Origin: CAUZIR01 sp034421295
GTDB lineage: Bacteria; Chloroflexota; Dehalococcoidia; Lucifugimonadales; UBA2962
Length of the DNA: 64,000 bases
NCBI GenBank assembly: GCA_034421295.1
Contig: DAOUKM010000012.1
Coordinates: forward strand, 124,001 to 188,000
Direction of reading: 5' to 3'
The first letter of the stretch is position 1. Every line of letters begins with the position of its first letter. Positions 7,331-14,462 of the stretch are shown piece by piece. Made by a program: the position numbers and the translations under genes. The notes below the pieces were generated by a model. The model saw nothing but the letters and a program-made list of their open reading frames with translations. It made no database searches and had not been told where the DNA came from.

Positions 7331-9025
7331 ATGACCATCACAAAGACCAACCTTAGGCGCCACAGCGCCGTGCAGGTGGACGGCGCGGACCGTGCGCCGG
7401 CCAGGGCCATGCTGCGGGGCGCCGGCCTTACGGACGAGGACTTCGAAAAGCCCTTCGTGGCGGTTGCAAACCTGGCCAGCGACGTAACGCCCTGCAACGT
7501 ACACCTCGACCGGATCGCCAGGGCGACCAAGGAGGGCGTGCGCGCGGGGGGGGCCGTTCCCTTCCTGTTCGGGACGATAACCATCAGCGACGGCATCTCG
7601 ATGGGGACCGAGGGCATGAAGGCCTCCCTGGTAAGCAGGGAGGTGATCGCCGACTCGATCGAGACGGTCGTGTTCGGTGAGAGCATGGACGGCCTTGTGG
7701 TGGTCGCGGCCTGCGACAAGAACATGCCCGGCGCGCTGATGGCTATGGCGAGGCTGAACGTGCCGTCGATCTTCGTGTACGGGGGGGCGATCCTGGCGGG
7801 CAACTATCTGGGAAAGGACATCAACATCCAGGACATGTTCGAGGCGGTCGGGGCCCACTCGCAGGGAGATCTCACCCTGGATGAGCTGATCGCCATGGAG
7901 AGGGTGGCCTGCCCCGGCGAGGGCGCCTGCTCGGGGATGTTCACCGCCAACACCATGTCCTCGGCCATCGAGGCGCTGGGCATGGCCCTGCCGGGCACGG
8001 CATCCATACCGGCCGTCGACCCGCGCAACCTTGAGGCCTCGCACAGCGCGGGAGAGGCGATGCACGCGCTGCTCGAAAGGGACATAAAGTCGCGAGACAT
8101 CATGACCAGGGAGGCGTTCGAGAACGCCATAACGGTGGTGCTGTCAATGGGGGGATCGACCAATGCCGTCCTGCACCTGCTCGCGATAGCCGCCGAGGCC
8201 GACGTTCCCCTGTCGATCGACGACTTCGACCGGCTCAGCCGGATCACCCCCTACCTGACCGACCTTCGGCCGGGCGGGCGCTACGTGATGCCCGACATGG
8301 ACAAGGCGGGCGGCGTGCCCACGCTGATGCGCGAGCTGCTCAGGGCCGGCCTCCTCAACGGCGAGTGCATGACCGTTACCGGAAGGACCCTCGCCGAGAA
8401 CCTGGCCGACGACTACGCGCGGACCGGCGCGGGGCCCGACAGCAAGGTCATATACCCGATAGACAACCCGCGAAGCCCCACCGGCGGCCTGGTCATCCTC
8501 AAGGGCAACCTTGCCCCGGAGGGAGCGGTGATGAAGGTCTCGGGAACAAAGCACCTGCGGCACGAGGGACCCGCCCGGGTCTTCGACTCGGAGCGCGGGG
8601 CCTTTAACGCCGTCACCGGCGGGCATATAAGGCACGGCGACGTGATCGTCGTACGGTATGAGGGTCCCAAGGGCGGCCCGGGCATGCAGGAGATGCTGGC
8701 CCTTACCGGTGCGATCATGGGTGCCGGCCTCGGGGAGACGACGCTGCTCCTTACCGACGGGAGGTTCTCGGGCGCGACGCGTGGGCCGATGATCGGGCAC
8801 ATAGCACCGGAGGCGATGACCGGCGGCCCGATCGCCCTGCTTTGCGACGGCGACGTGATCAGCATGGACGTCGAGACCCGCGACCTGTCGATGCGCGTTT
8901 CCGAAGAAGAGCTCTCCAGAAGGCGCGAGGCCTGGGCCCCGCCGGCCCCGAGATACACCCGCGGCGTGCTCGCCAAGTACGCCAAGCTCGTCTCATCGGC
9001 CGCCGAGGGGGCGGTGACCGGCTGA
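7331..9025 (+). CDS. ilvD: Dihydroxy-acid dehydratase IlvD
   Basis: 564-residue Fe-S dehydratase of valine/isoleucine synthesis, converting 2,3-dihydroxy-3-methyl acids to 2-keto acids. Cluster-associated cysteines are in VTPCNVHLD, AACDKNMPG and CPGEGACSGMFTANTM. The C-terminal LLTDGRFSGATRGPMIGH carries the catalytic serine region. The ATG at 7331 follows a purine-rich GGAGAGG, and family alignment begins with HSAVQVDG soon after. The frame is open much further upstream through the flippase gene, but that is GC-rich read-through. It converges with the PLP enzyme gene, only 7 bp between stops. Confidence 0.97.
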   Translation: MTITKTNLRRHSAVQVDGADRAPARAMLRGAGLTDEDFEKPFVAVANLASDVTPCNVHLDRIARATKEGVRAGGAVPFLFGTITISDGISMGTEGMKASLVSREVIADSIETVVFGESMDGLVVVAACDKNMPGALMAMARLNVPSIFVYGGAILAGNYLGKDINIQDMFEAVGAHSQGDLTLDELIAMERVACPGEGACSGMFTANTMSSAIEALGMALPGTASIPAVDPRNLEASHSAGEAMHALLERDIKSRDIMTREAFENAITVVLSMGGSTNAVLHLLAIAAEADVPLSIDDFDRLSRITPYLTDLRPGGRYVMPDMDKAGGVPTLMRELLRAGLLNGECMTVTGRTLAENLADDYARTGAGPDSKVIYPIDNPRSPTGGLVILKGNLAPEGAVMKVSGTKHLRHEGPARVFDSERGAFNAVTGGHIRHGDVIVVRYEGPKGGPGMQEMLALTGAIMGAGLGETTLLLTDGRFSGATRGPMIGHIAPEAMTGGPIALLCDGDVISMDVETRDLSMRVSEEELSRRREAWAPPAPRYTRGVLAKYAKLVSSAAEGAVTG

Positions 9026-9032
9026 GGCCCGC

Positions 9033-10226
9033 CTAGCCGGAGATCGCCCTCCTCAGGGCCCCGGTCAGCGACTCGGTGCGCGGCTGGTCCAGGTTGAGCG
9101 GATGCACGGTGAGCACGCCGGACGGCAGGCCCACCTCCTGGACGAACACACGCGGCTCGCCCGACTTGAGCCGGCGGGAGACCTCGAACGCCGTCATGCC
9201 GATGGCCCGCTCGTCCAGCCCTATCCGAAGCACCGGCGAACCCTCCTCGGGTACATCCACCACCGGCTCCACCGGCAACCCGCTGAGCCCGTCGACGACG
9301 TACTCGAGATAGCCTCGCTGCTGGGCAAAGCTCCCCTCCAGCCCTCCCTCGACGAAGTTCCTGAGGGCGGCCAGCAGGCCGATCACCTCCTCCTTGGCCA
9401 CCTTAAAGCCGCGACCTATCCCGTGCCTCGGGATGCCCGGCAGGTCACCCTTGGGGATCAGGTCGCCGGGGGGATCCCAGATGTCGAAGAACTCGTCCAT
9501 GTCCAGGTGCTGGAGGGCCACCGAGGCGATCAGGTCGCGCCGGCCGCACAGTATCCCGCTCGACTGCGGGCCGCGGAGCGCCTTGCCGCCCGAGAAGGCG
9601 ACGAGGTCGGCGCCGGCCCCGATGAACGCTCGCAGGTTCTCTTTGGGCGGCAGCTCGCCCGCCGCGTCTACGAGCACGGGAATGCCATGGCGGCGGGCCA
9701 CCTCGACCACCTCGGCAAGAGGGGGCTCGCTTGACGGGCCCTGCCCGTAGTAGATGCCCGCGGTCAGCTCGGTGATCGCCGCCTCGTACTCCCAGGCCTC
9801 CGTGCGGCGGACCCCGGCGTTGGCGACGACCTCGTTCATTCCCACCTCCACCAGGCTCGCCCCGGCGACGCGGGCGGCGTGATCGTAGCCGTTGCGGTGC
9901 TCGCGGGCGATTATGAACTCGCTCCTCAGCCCCGTCGTGTCGGGCAGCCTGTCCATCGCAGCGGGGCTGAGCCCGGCCATTATGGCCGCGGCCCCCAGGG
10001 TGAGCGCGGACGATGCGCCGGCGGTAACGTAGCCGGCCTCGGCACCCGTAACGGCGGCGATGTAGCGGCTGGCCCCCGCCTGGAGCTCGACCATGGAGAC
10101 CGATTCCGCGGCCGCCGCGGCCATCGCGTCGATCACCACACCGGGCATCAGCGCACCCCCGACGCGGGTGGAAGCCCCTGAAACGTTGATTATCGTCGGT
10201 ACACCGAACTGTTCGTAGACAGACAT
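9033..10226 (-). CDS. SelA-like PLP-dependent enzyme (aminotransferase fold)
   Basis: 397-residue fold-type I PLP enzyme resembling the SelA/D-glucosaminate-6-phosphate ammonia-lyase (DgaE) group. It opens with FGVPTIINVSGASTRVGG, has the pocket-forming GAEAGYVTAGASSALTLGAA, the PLP-binding VDAAGELPP and the Schiff-base lysine in LVAFSGGKAL (Lys215). A clear AGAGAGGAG-type ribosome site precedes the ATG at 10226, so the longer frame to 10355 is not used. No selenocysteine genes are present nearby; a catabolic lyase or racemase role is likelier than tRNA selenation. The substrate is unknown. Confidence 0.82.
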   Translation of the reverse strand: MSVYEQFGVPTIINVSGASTRVGGALMPGVVIDAMAAAAAESVSMVELQAGASRYIAAVTGAEAGYVTAGASSALTLGAAAIMAGLSPAAMDRLPDTTGLRSEFIIAREHRNGYDHAARVAGASLVEVGMNEVVANAGVRRTEAWEYEAAITELTAGIYYGQGPSSEPPLAEVVEVARRHGIPVLVDAAGELPPKENLRAFIGAGADLVAFSGGKALRGPQSSGILCGRRDLIASVALQHLDMDEFFDIWDPPGDLIPKGDLPGIPRHGIGRGFKVAKEEVIGLLAALRNFVEGGLEGSFAQQRGYLEYVVDGLSGLPVEPVVDVPEEGSPVLRIGLDERAIGMTAFEVSRRLKSGEPRVFVQEVGLPSGVLTVHPLNLDQPRTESLTGALRRAISG

Positions 10227-10278
10227 CTTTCTCCTCTCTAGCTCACCCGGTCCGCCCGGGGGCGTTCGGCAGGACGCC

Positions 10279-11145
10279 TCAACGGCCGAAGGCCCGCAGT
10301 ACCCGCGCCGCAGACTCGTAGTCGCGGCGGCCTCCCCTGAAGATCGGGGGGACAAGATACACGTTCCTGTAGCCGGCCTCAGCGTAGCGTTCGATCAGCT
10401 CAACGGCTATGTCAACGCCATCCCTTCCCCCGTCCATCGCGGCGGTCACCCAGTCCGGCAGGCGCGCGAATGTTACGCCGTCAGGCACCGACACCTGAAC
10501 GCCGCAGAAGATAGGCCGGCCGAGCTCCTCGCCCCAGGCGTCGGCGTAGGCCTCGGCAAAGCGGGCGAGCACCGACGGCTCGAACAGGGCCTGCAGCAGG
10601 AAGAACTCGGCGCCCGATTCCACCTTCCGGCGCGTCAGGCGCACCTGCCCCTGCAGCGGCATCCCCAGGTCTATCGTGGCGCCGACGCAGAAGCCGGAGC
10701 GGGACCTCAGCTTCAGACCCCTGAAGTCCACTCCCTCATTGAGCCCCCTGACGTCCGCGATCAACTCGGTGGGCCGGTAATCGTCTACGGGGACCGCCCA
10801 TCCCAGGTCCCCGGCCCGGTAAGGGTCGCCCCTTACGACCACCACGTTCTCAAGGCCCAGAAGGTCGGCGCCGAGCAGCATGCCCTGGATGGCCATCCTG
10901 TTCATGTCCCGGGTGGAGACGGTGAACAGCACGTCCCTACCCGTGCTTCGGGCAATCCAGTGCGCGCCGGACACAGGGTTCAGCCTGGGGGACCTGCCGG
11001 GGTTGTACGCGACCGAGATGAAGTCCGCCGGAAGGTCCTCCGCACCGGACAGCAGGGCCGGGTCCCCACCCCTCGGCGGGGAGAAGTCGCACACGAACAC
11101 GTGCCCATCCCCTGCCTGCTCGCAGCGCTCGACGACCTTCGCCAT
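10279..11145 (-). CDS. Methylenetetrahydrofolate reductase-like protein
   Basis: 288-residue protein of the MetF/MTHFR TIM-barrel family. Recognisable elements are VFVCDFSPPRGGD (strand 1 with the conserved acidic residue), DFISVAYNPG, STRDMNR and the barrel motif LGLENVVVVRGDPY (the typical ALRGDPP loop). The late segment GAEFFLLQALFEP matches the conserved AxFxxTQxxF region with Leu-Leu for Thr-Thr. It may reduce methylene-THF or act on another folate-linked substrate; a zinc-ribbon partner gene is not adjacent. It begins at an ATG about 25 nt beyond a terminator for the upstream gene. Confidence 0.82.
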   Translation of the reverse strand: MAKVVERCEQAGDGHVFVCDFSPPRGGDPALLSGAEDLPADFISVAYNPGRSPRLNPVSGAHWIARSTGRDVLFTVSTRDMNRMAIQGMLLGADLLGLENVVVVRGDPYRAGDLGWAVPVDDYRPTELIADVRGLNEGVDFRGLKLRSRSGFCVGATIDLGMPLQGQVRLTRRKVESGAEFFLLQALFEPSVLARFAEAYADAWGEELGRPIFCGVQVSVPDGVTFARLPDWVTAAMDGGRDGVDIAVELIERYAEAGYRNVYLVPPIFRGGRRDYESAARVLRAFGR

Positions 11146-11173
11146 AGGCGCAAGTGTACGGGCGGCCGGGGGC

Positions 11174-11209
11174 GAAAAAAAGGCCGGAGAGCCCGTGGCT
11201 CCCCGGCCT
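11174..11209 (-). terminator. Rho-independent terminator after the zinc-ribbon gene
   Basis: On the minus strand a near-perfect stem pairs AGGCCGGGGAGCC with GGCTCTCCGGCCT (11181-11209) and is followed by seven T residues (11175-11181). It lies 20 bp downstream of the zinc-ribbon gene and insulates the MetF-like gene. Confidence 0.9.
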
Positions 11210-11228
11210 GATCAGTTCGGCTGCGGCC

Positions 11229-11729
11229 CTACTTCCAGCCCAGCGAGCGGTTCTTACCCGGCGTAAGGGATACCCTGTGGCCCTGGTGGCACTTAAAGCG
11301 CTCTTCGCGTATGTCCCTGCGCTTTCCCGATAGGGATGACTGCTCCATCAGTGTCGAGCAGAACGGGCAGGTCACCTCGTAGACCGCCCTGTTCCGCAGC
11401 CGCACGGCCTGTACGTACGTGAGCGTGTGCGCCAGCTGGGGCGAGTCGCCCACGTAGCGCAGGACGTAGGTGGCGCCGGCGCTTACCAGATTCTTCGGAC
11501 GGCCGTTGCTGGACCGTTCCTGGTGGCCGTAGTCAACGTAGCCGCACTTGAGGCATTCCGGCTCTTGAAATCCCTTTACCAGGGCGTCGTAGCAGCGAGG
11601 GCACCGGTCGTGGCCGCTCTGCTCTCGTATCGGTCGCGCTACCGTGTTGGGGCGCGGCTCAACCCGCGCCGGTGCGGGCGGTGGCGGTATCGCCGGCCGG
11701 AATGTAGTCGGTGTGGCCTGGATGACCAT
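11229..11729 (-). CDS. Zinc-ribbon protein with two Cys pairs
   Basis: 166-residue protein. After a proline-rich N-terminus (residues 8-30) comes one ribbon, CPRCYDALVKGFQEPECLKCG, with CxxC pairs 14 residues apart. A second motif, CPFCSTLMEQ, is followed about 25 residues later by KCHQGH. The basic character (RKDIREER-type stretches) suggests nucleic-acid binding, but no specific family is recognised. The first ribbon closely resembles the 57-residue protein at 25744. The ATG at 11729 follows GGGGAGGGG; a longer frame to 11828 would start inside the promoter and is rejected. Confidence 0.75.
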   Translation of the reverse strand: MVIQATPTTFRPAIPPPPAPARVEPRPNTVARPIREQSGHDRCPRCYDALVKGFQEPECLKCGYVDYGHQERSSNGRPKNLVSAGATYVLRYVGDSPQLAHTLTYVQAVRLRNRAVYEVTCPFCSTLMEQSSLSGKRRDIREERFKCHQGHRVSLTPGKNRSLGWK

Positions 11730-11799
11730 TGCGCCCCTCCCCAACCGTGTGGCGGGCCGTCTGACCGGCCATAACGCCACAGGTGCCAAATTTAGACAA

Positions 11800-11828
11800 T
11801 TGATAAACATTGTTTGAAACTTTGTCAA
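11800..11828 (-). promoter_or_regulatory. Promoter of the zinc-ribbon gene
   Basis: On the minus strand TTGACA (11823-11828), a 17-bp spacer and TATCAA (11800-11805). Transcription would start near 11793, 64 nt before the ATG at 11729. It sits in an AT-rich patch of the otherwise feature-poor 11730-12105 spacer. Confidence 0.65.
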
Positions 11829-12063
11829 GGCTCATTTCAGGAAATCGCCGCCTTTTTCAGTTGTGATCTTTTTCTCTATGGTGCCCGGTCACTCACTACG
11901 GACCGGGGAAGGATTCCCATTGACCGCACCACGATGCGATGGATGGCTTCCTCGCGGCCTCTGGCGCGAGTCGCTCTGTGGCACTGTTGTTCTACATTTC
12001 ACACACGCCCTCCCGGGACTGTGATCGGCTGAAAAGGCTCTTCGGTCAGACGGCCGGGCGCGT

Positions 12064-12092
12064 TTGACACCCTCAGGGGCCGGTGCTACCTT
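12064..12092 (+). promoter_or_regulatory. Promoter of etfBA giving a nearly leaderless mRNA
   Basis: TTGACA (12064-12069), 17 bp, then TACCTT (12087-12092, TAnnnT type). The predicted start near 12099 leaves about 7 nt before the GTG of etfB, and no Shine-Dalgarno sequence is visible. Confidence 0.6.
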
Positions 12093-12105
12093 CCGACCGA
12101 TCACC

Positions 12106-12894
12106 GTGAAGATCGTCGTCTGCGCCAAACAGGTCATCGACCCCGAGACCCCGCTTTCGGCATTTAAGATCGATCCAGACCTGATGAGGGTGGTGGCGGC
12201 TCCCGGGGTCCCGCCGGTCGTCAACGGATTCGATGAGAACGCCACGGAGGCGGCCCTTCGGATCAAGGACGCCACGGGCGCCGGCGTCACCGTCCTTTCG
12301 GTGGGGGACGGGTTCGCGATGGACGTCATCAAAAAACCCCTGTCCATGGGTGCAGACGACCTCGTGCTGGTGCAGGCCCCGGAGCTTGCCGACCTGGACG
12401 CCTTCGCCACCGCCTACGTGCTCTCGCGGGCGGCCAGGGTGCTCGATGCCGACCTCATCCTGTGCGGCCGTCAGGCCTCTGACTGGGACAACGCGCAGGT
12501 CCCGCTCATCCTCGCCGAGATGCTCGATTTCGCCTGCCTGCCCTTCGCGCAGGACGTGACCGTCGAAGGCGGCGCCGTGCGCGCAGAGCGCGTACTGTCA
12601 TCCGGATACGAGGAAATCGAGGCCGACCTTCCAGCGGTGGTCACCGTCAGCAACGAGCTGGGTCCGCCCAGGTATCCGACCCTTCGGGGAATCATGGCCG
12701 CCGGCAGAAAGCAGCCGACGGTGATGAGTCCCCAGGACCTGGGGCTCGACCCGGACCGCCTCGCGCCAAGGTGCGATTTGCGCGAGCTGTATGTGCCGGA
12801 ATCGAGCCGCCTGTGCGAGTTCATAGAGGGCGAAAGCGGGGCCGACTCCGGCCGCCTGCTCGCTCTCAGGCTGAGGGAGGAGGGGCTGATCTGA
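12106..12894 (+). CDS. etfB: Electron transfer flavoprotein beta subunit
   Basis: 262-residue EtfB/FixA-type subunit, which with EtfA forms a heterodimer shuttling electrons between acyl-CoA or other dehydrogenases and the quinone pool. It opens with VKIVVCAKQVID, and shows the NGFDENATEAALRIKD helix, the SMGADDLVLV strand, LILCGRQASDWDNAQVP (the AMP-binding loop, usually GRQAIDGDTAQ) and TVSNELGPPRYPTLRGIM, the EtfB recognition loop region. The start is the GTG at 12106; an in-frame TTG at 12064 falls in the -35 box. It overlaps etfA by four bases. Confidence 0.93.
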   Translation: MKIVVCAKQVIDPETPLSAFKIDPDLMRVVAAPGVPPVVNGFDENATEAALRIKDATGAGVTVLSVGDGFAMDVIKKPLSMGADDLVLVQAPELADLDAFATAYVLSRAARVLDADLILCGRQASDWDNAQVPLILAEMLDFACLPFAQDVTVEGGAVRAERVLSSGYEEIEADLPAVVTVSNELGPPRYPTLRGIMAAGRKQPTVMSPQDLGLDPDRLAPRCDLRELYVPESSRLCEFIEGESGADSGRLLALRLREEGLI

Positions 12895-13871
12895 TCGAGC
12901 GGGCCCTGGTGATCGGAGAGCTAGCGCAGGACGGCCGGCTGGAGCAGGGCTCGGCCGAGATGATCGCGCTCGCACGAGCCCTGGCAGGGGAGGTGTCCGC
13001 CGTGGTGATCGGCGGGGCGGAATCGGCAGCTGCCACGATAGCCGCCGGTGCGCACCGCGCGTTCCTGGTCGACGGCGCCCGGGACATTGAGGCCGGCGGT
13101 CGTGACGCCCACCTGCAGTGCTACGAGCAGGTCTGCCGCCAGTACCGGCCGACGGTGGTCCTGGTCTCGAGAACCGACGTCGGGTCCGAGATCGGGCCCC
13201 GCCTCGCCGCACGGCTCGATGCGGCACTGGCGCAGGACTGCACCTGGGTCGGACTCGAGGAAGACGGTCGGCTAGCGGCTGCGCGGCCGGTGTACGGGGG
13301 CAACGCCGTCGCCAGGGTATCGCTGCCGGACGACCGCCCCGCCGTCATCACGGTCCGGGGCAACGCCTACGATCCCCTTGAGCCCGACCCGTCAAGGTCG
13401 GGAGAGGTGACCAGCGTGCGCCCCTCCCTCGACCCGGGGCGCATCAGGGTAAGGTCGATCCGCCTCGTGCGGCAGGACGCCGCCGGCATCGGCCTGGAGG
13501 AGGCGGCGGTCGTCATAGGCGGGGGCAGGGGACTCGGCGGCCCCGAGCCCTTTGAGCAGCTTCGCGAGCTCGCCGGGGCGCTCGGGGGCGCGGTCGGGGC
13601 GTCGCGTGCGGCCTGCGATGCGGGATGGATAGACCACTCCTACCAGGTGGGTCTCACGGGCAAGACGATCACCCCGGATCTGTACATTACCTTTGGCATC
13701 TCCGGTGCCAGCCAGCACATCGCGGGATGCACCGGGGCAAAGAACATCGTCGCGGTAAACACCGACGAGCGGGCCAGTATTTTCAGGGAGGCCCGCTACG
13801 GCATCATCGGAGACTGGAAGGCGGTGCTACCGGCGTTCCTGGCGACCGTGACCGATCTCAGAGGAGGCTGA
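12891..13871 (+). CDS. etfA: Electron transfer flavoprotein alpha subunit
   Basis: 326-residue EtfA/FixB-type subunit holding the FAD. The C-terminal domain shows VVIGGGRGLGG, YQVGLTGKTITPDLYITFG, GISGASQHIAG and VAVNTDERASIFREARYGIIGDW, all classic FAD-domain motifs. The natural family start falls at CTG 12891, in a CTGA overlap with the etfB stop and five bases after a strong AGGAGGGG (12878-12885). The nearest GTG (12909) would cut into the first beta strand. The frame upstream to 12771 is read-through of etfB. No dehydrogenase partner or ETF:quinone oxidoreductase gene is adjacent. Confidence 0.93.
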   Translation: MIERALVIGELAQDGRLEQGSAEMIALARALAGEVSAVVIGGAESAAATIAAGAHRAFLVDGARDIEAGGRDAHLQCYEQVCRQYRPTVVLVSRTDVGSEIGPRLAARLDAALAQDCTWVGLEEDGRLAAARPVYGGNAVARVSLPDDRPAVITVRGNAYDPLEPDPSRSGEVTSVRPSLDPGRIRVRSIRLVRQDAAGIGLEEAAVVIGGGRGLGGPEPFEQLRELAGALGGAVGASRAACDAGWIDHSYQVGLTGKTITPDLYITFGISGASQHIAGCTGAKNIVAVNTDERASIFREARYGIIGDWKAVLPAFLATVTDLRGG

Positions 13872-13987
13872 ATAGGCGTGCTGTGGCGATCTCGCCGCCG
13901 AGCGCGTAACATGGAAGTGTCGGCTGCGGGCCAGGTCCGCCCAGGACCTTTTCGGCCCGCCCAATTTCACCTGGAGAACGCCCCTTG

Positions 13988-14434
13988 ATGGAGGGAGATT
14001 TCGAGCTAGACGTCAATGAGATCCTGATCGACATCAGCGAGGCTGAGGTGCTGTCGATCTTCTTCCCGATGTTCCGAAAGTCGCTAGTTGTGGACCTGCG
14101 CTCTACGGAGCACTCGGGTCCCATGGTAAAGATAATGCCGATGGTGGCCTCCCCGCAGGAGCGCATGCGGGCGATCCGCAGGCTGCGTCCCGGCTTTCCG
14201 CGCCGCCACAGCCTGTCGGTGATCGGGTGGCCACGCTACGTCGAGAGCCTTGAGACCCACGGCATATGGCAGCAGCTGATTGAACAGCTCGCCAAGGCGG
14301 GCCATCCCTCACCCGGCGAGTTCATGCCGCAGGTCATGGAGGAGCTAATGCGCCAGGAGAAGGCCGAGCTTGCCCGGGTCGTGATGGGCCAGAACTACCA
14401 CACGATCTGGACCAGCCAGCGCACGCCGGACTGA
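13988..14434 (+). CDS. Conserved-looking hypothetical protein
   Basis: 148-residue soluble protein, acidic at the N-terminus (EGDFELDVNEILIDISEAE) and otherwise helical, with IFFPMFRKSLVVDLRS, a basic RRLRPGFPRRHS patch and a C-terminal amphipathic helix. It has no cysteine, signal peptide or membrane segment. The ATG at 13988 is preceded by GGAGAACG about 10 bases upstream. No family is recognised. It stands alone downstream of etfA, with a 116-bp gap, and converges with the EF-G paralogue; a short GGCCCC-AAA-GGGGCC hairpin (14447-14461) lies between them. Confidence 0.65.
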   Translation: MEGDFELDVNEILIDISEAEVLSIFFPMFRKSLVVDLRSTEHSGPMVKIMPMVASPQERMRAIRRLRPGFPRRHSLSVIGWPRYVESLETHGIWQQLIEQLAKAGHPSPGEFMPQVMEELMRQEKAELARVVMGQNYHTIWTSQRTPD

Positions 14435-14462
14435 TCAGGTCCTCCGGCCCCAAAGGGGCCCC

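Noticed and set aside
9033..10226. Selenocysteine synthase SelA
   Set aside because: No selB, selC or selD in the window and the sequence fits the wider SelA-like lyase group.
14447..14461. GGCCCC-AAA-GGGGCC as bidirectional terminator
   Set aside because: Only 6 bp and no T-run on either side; kept as a remark only.
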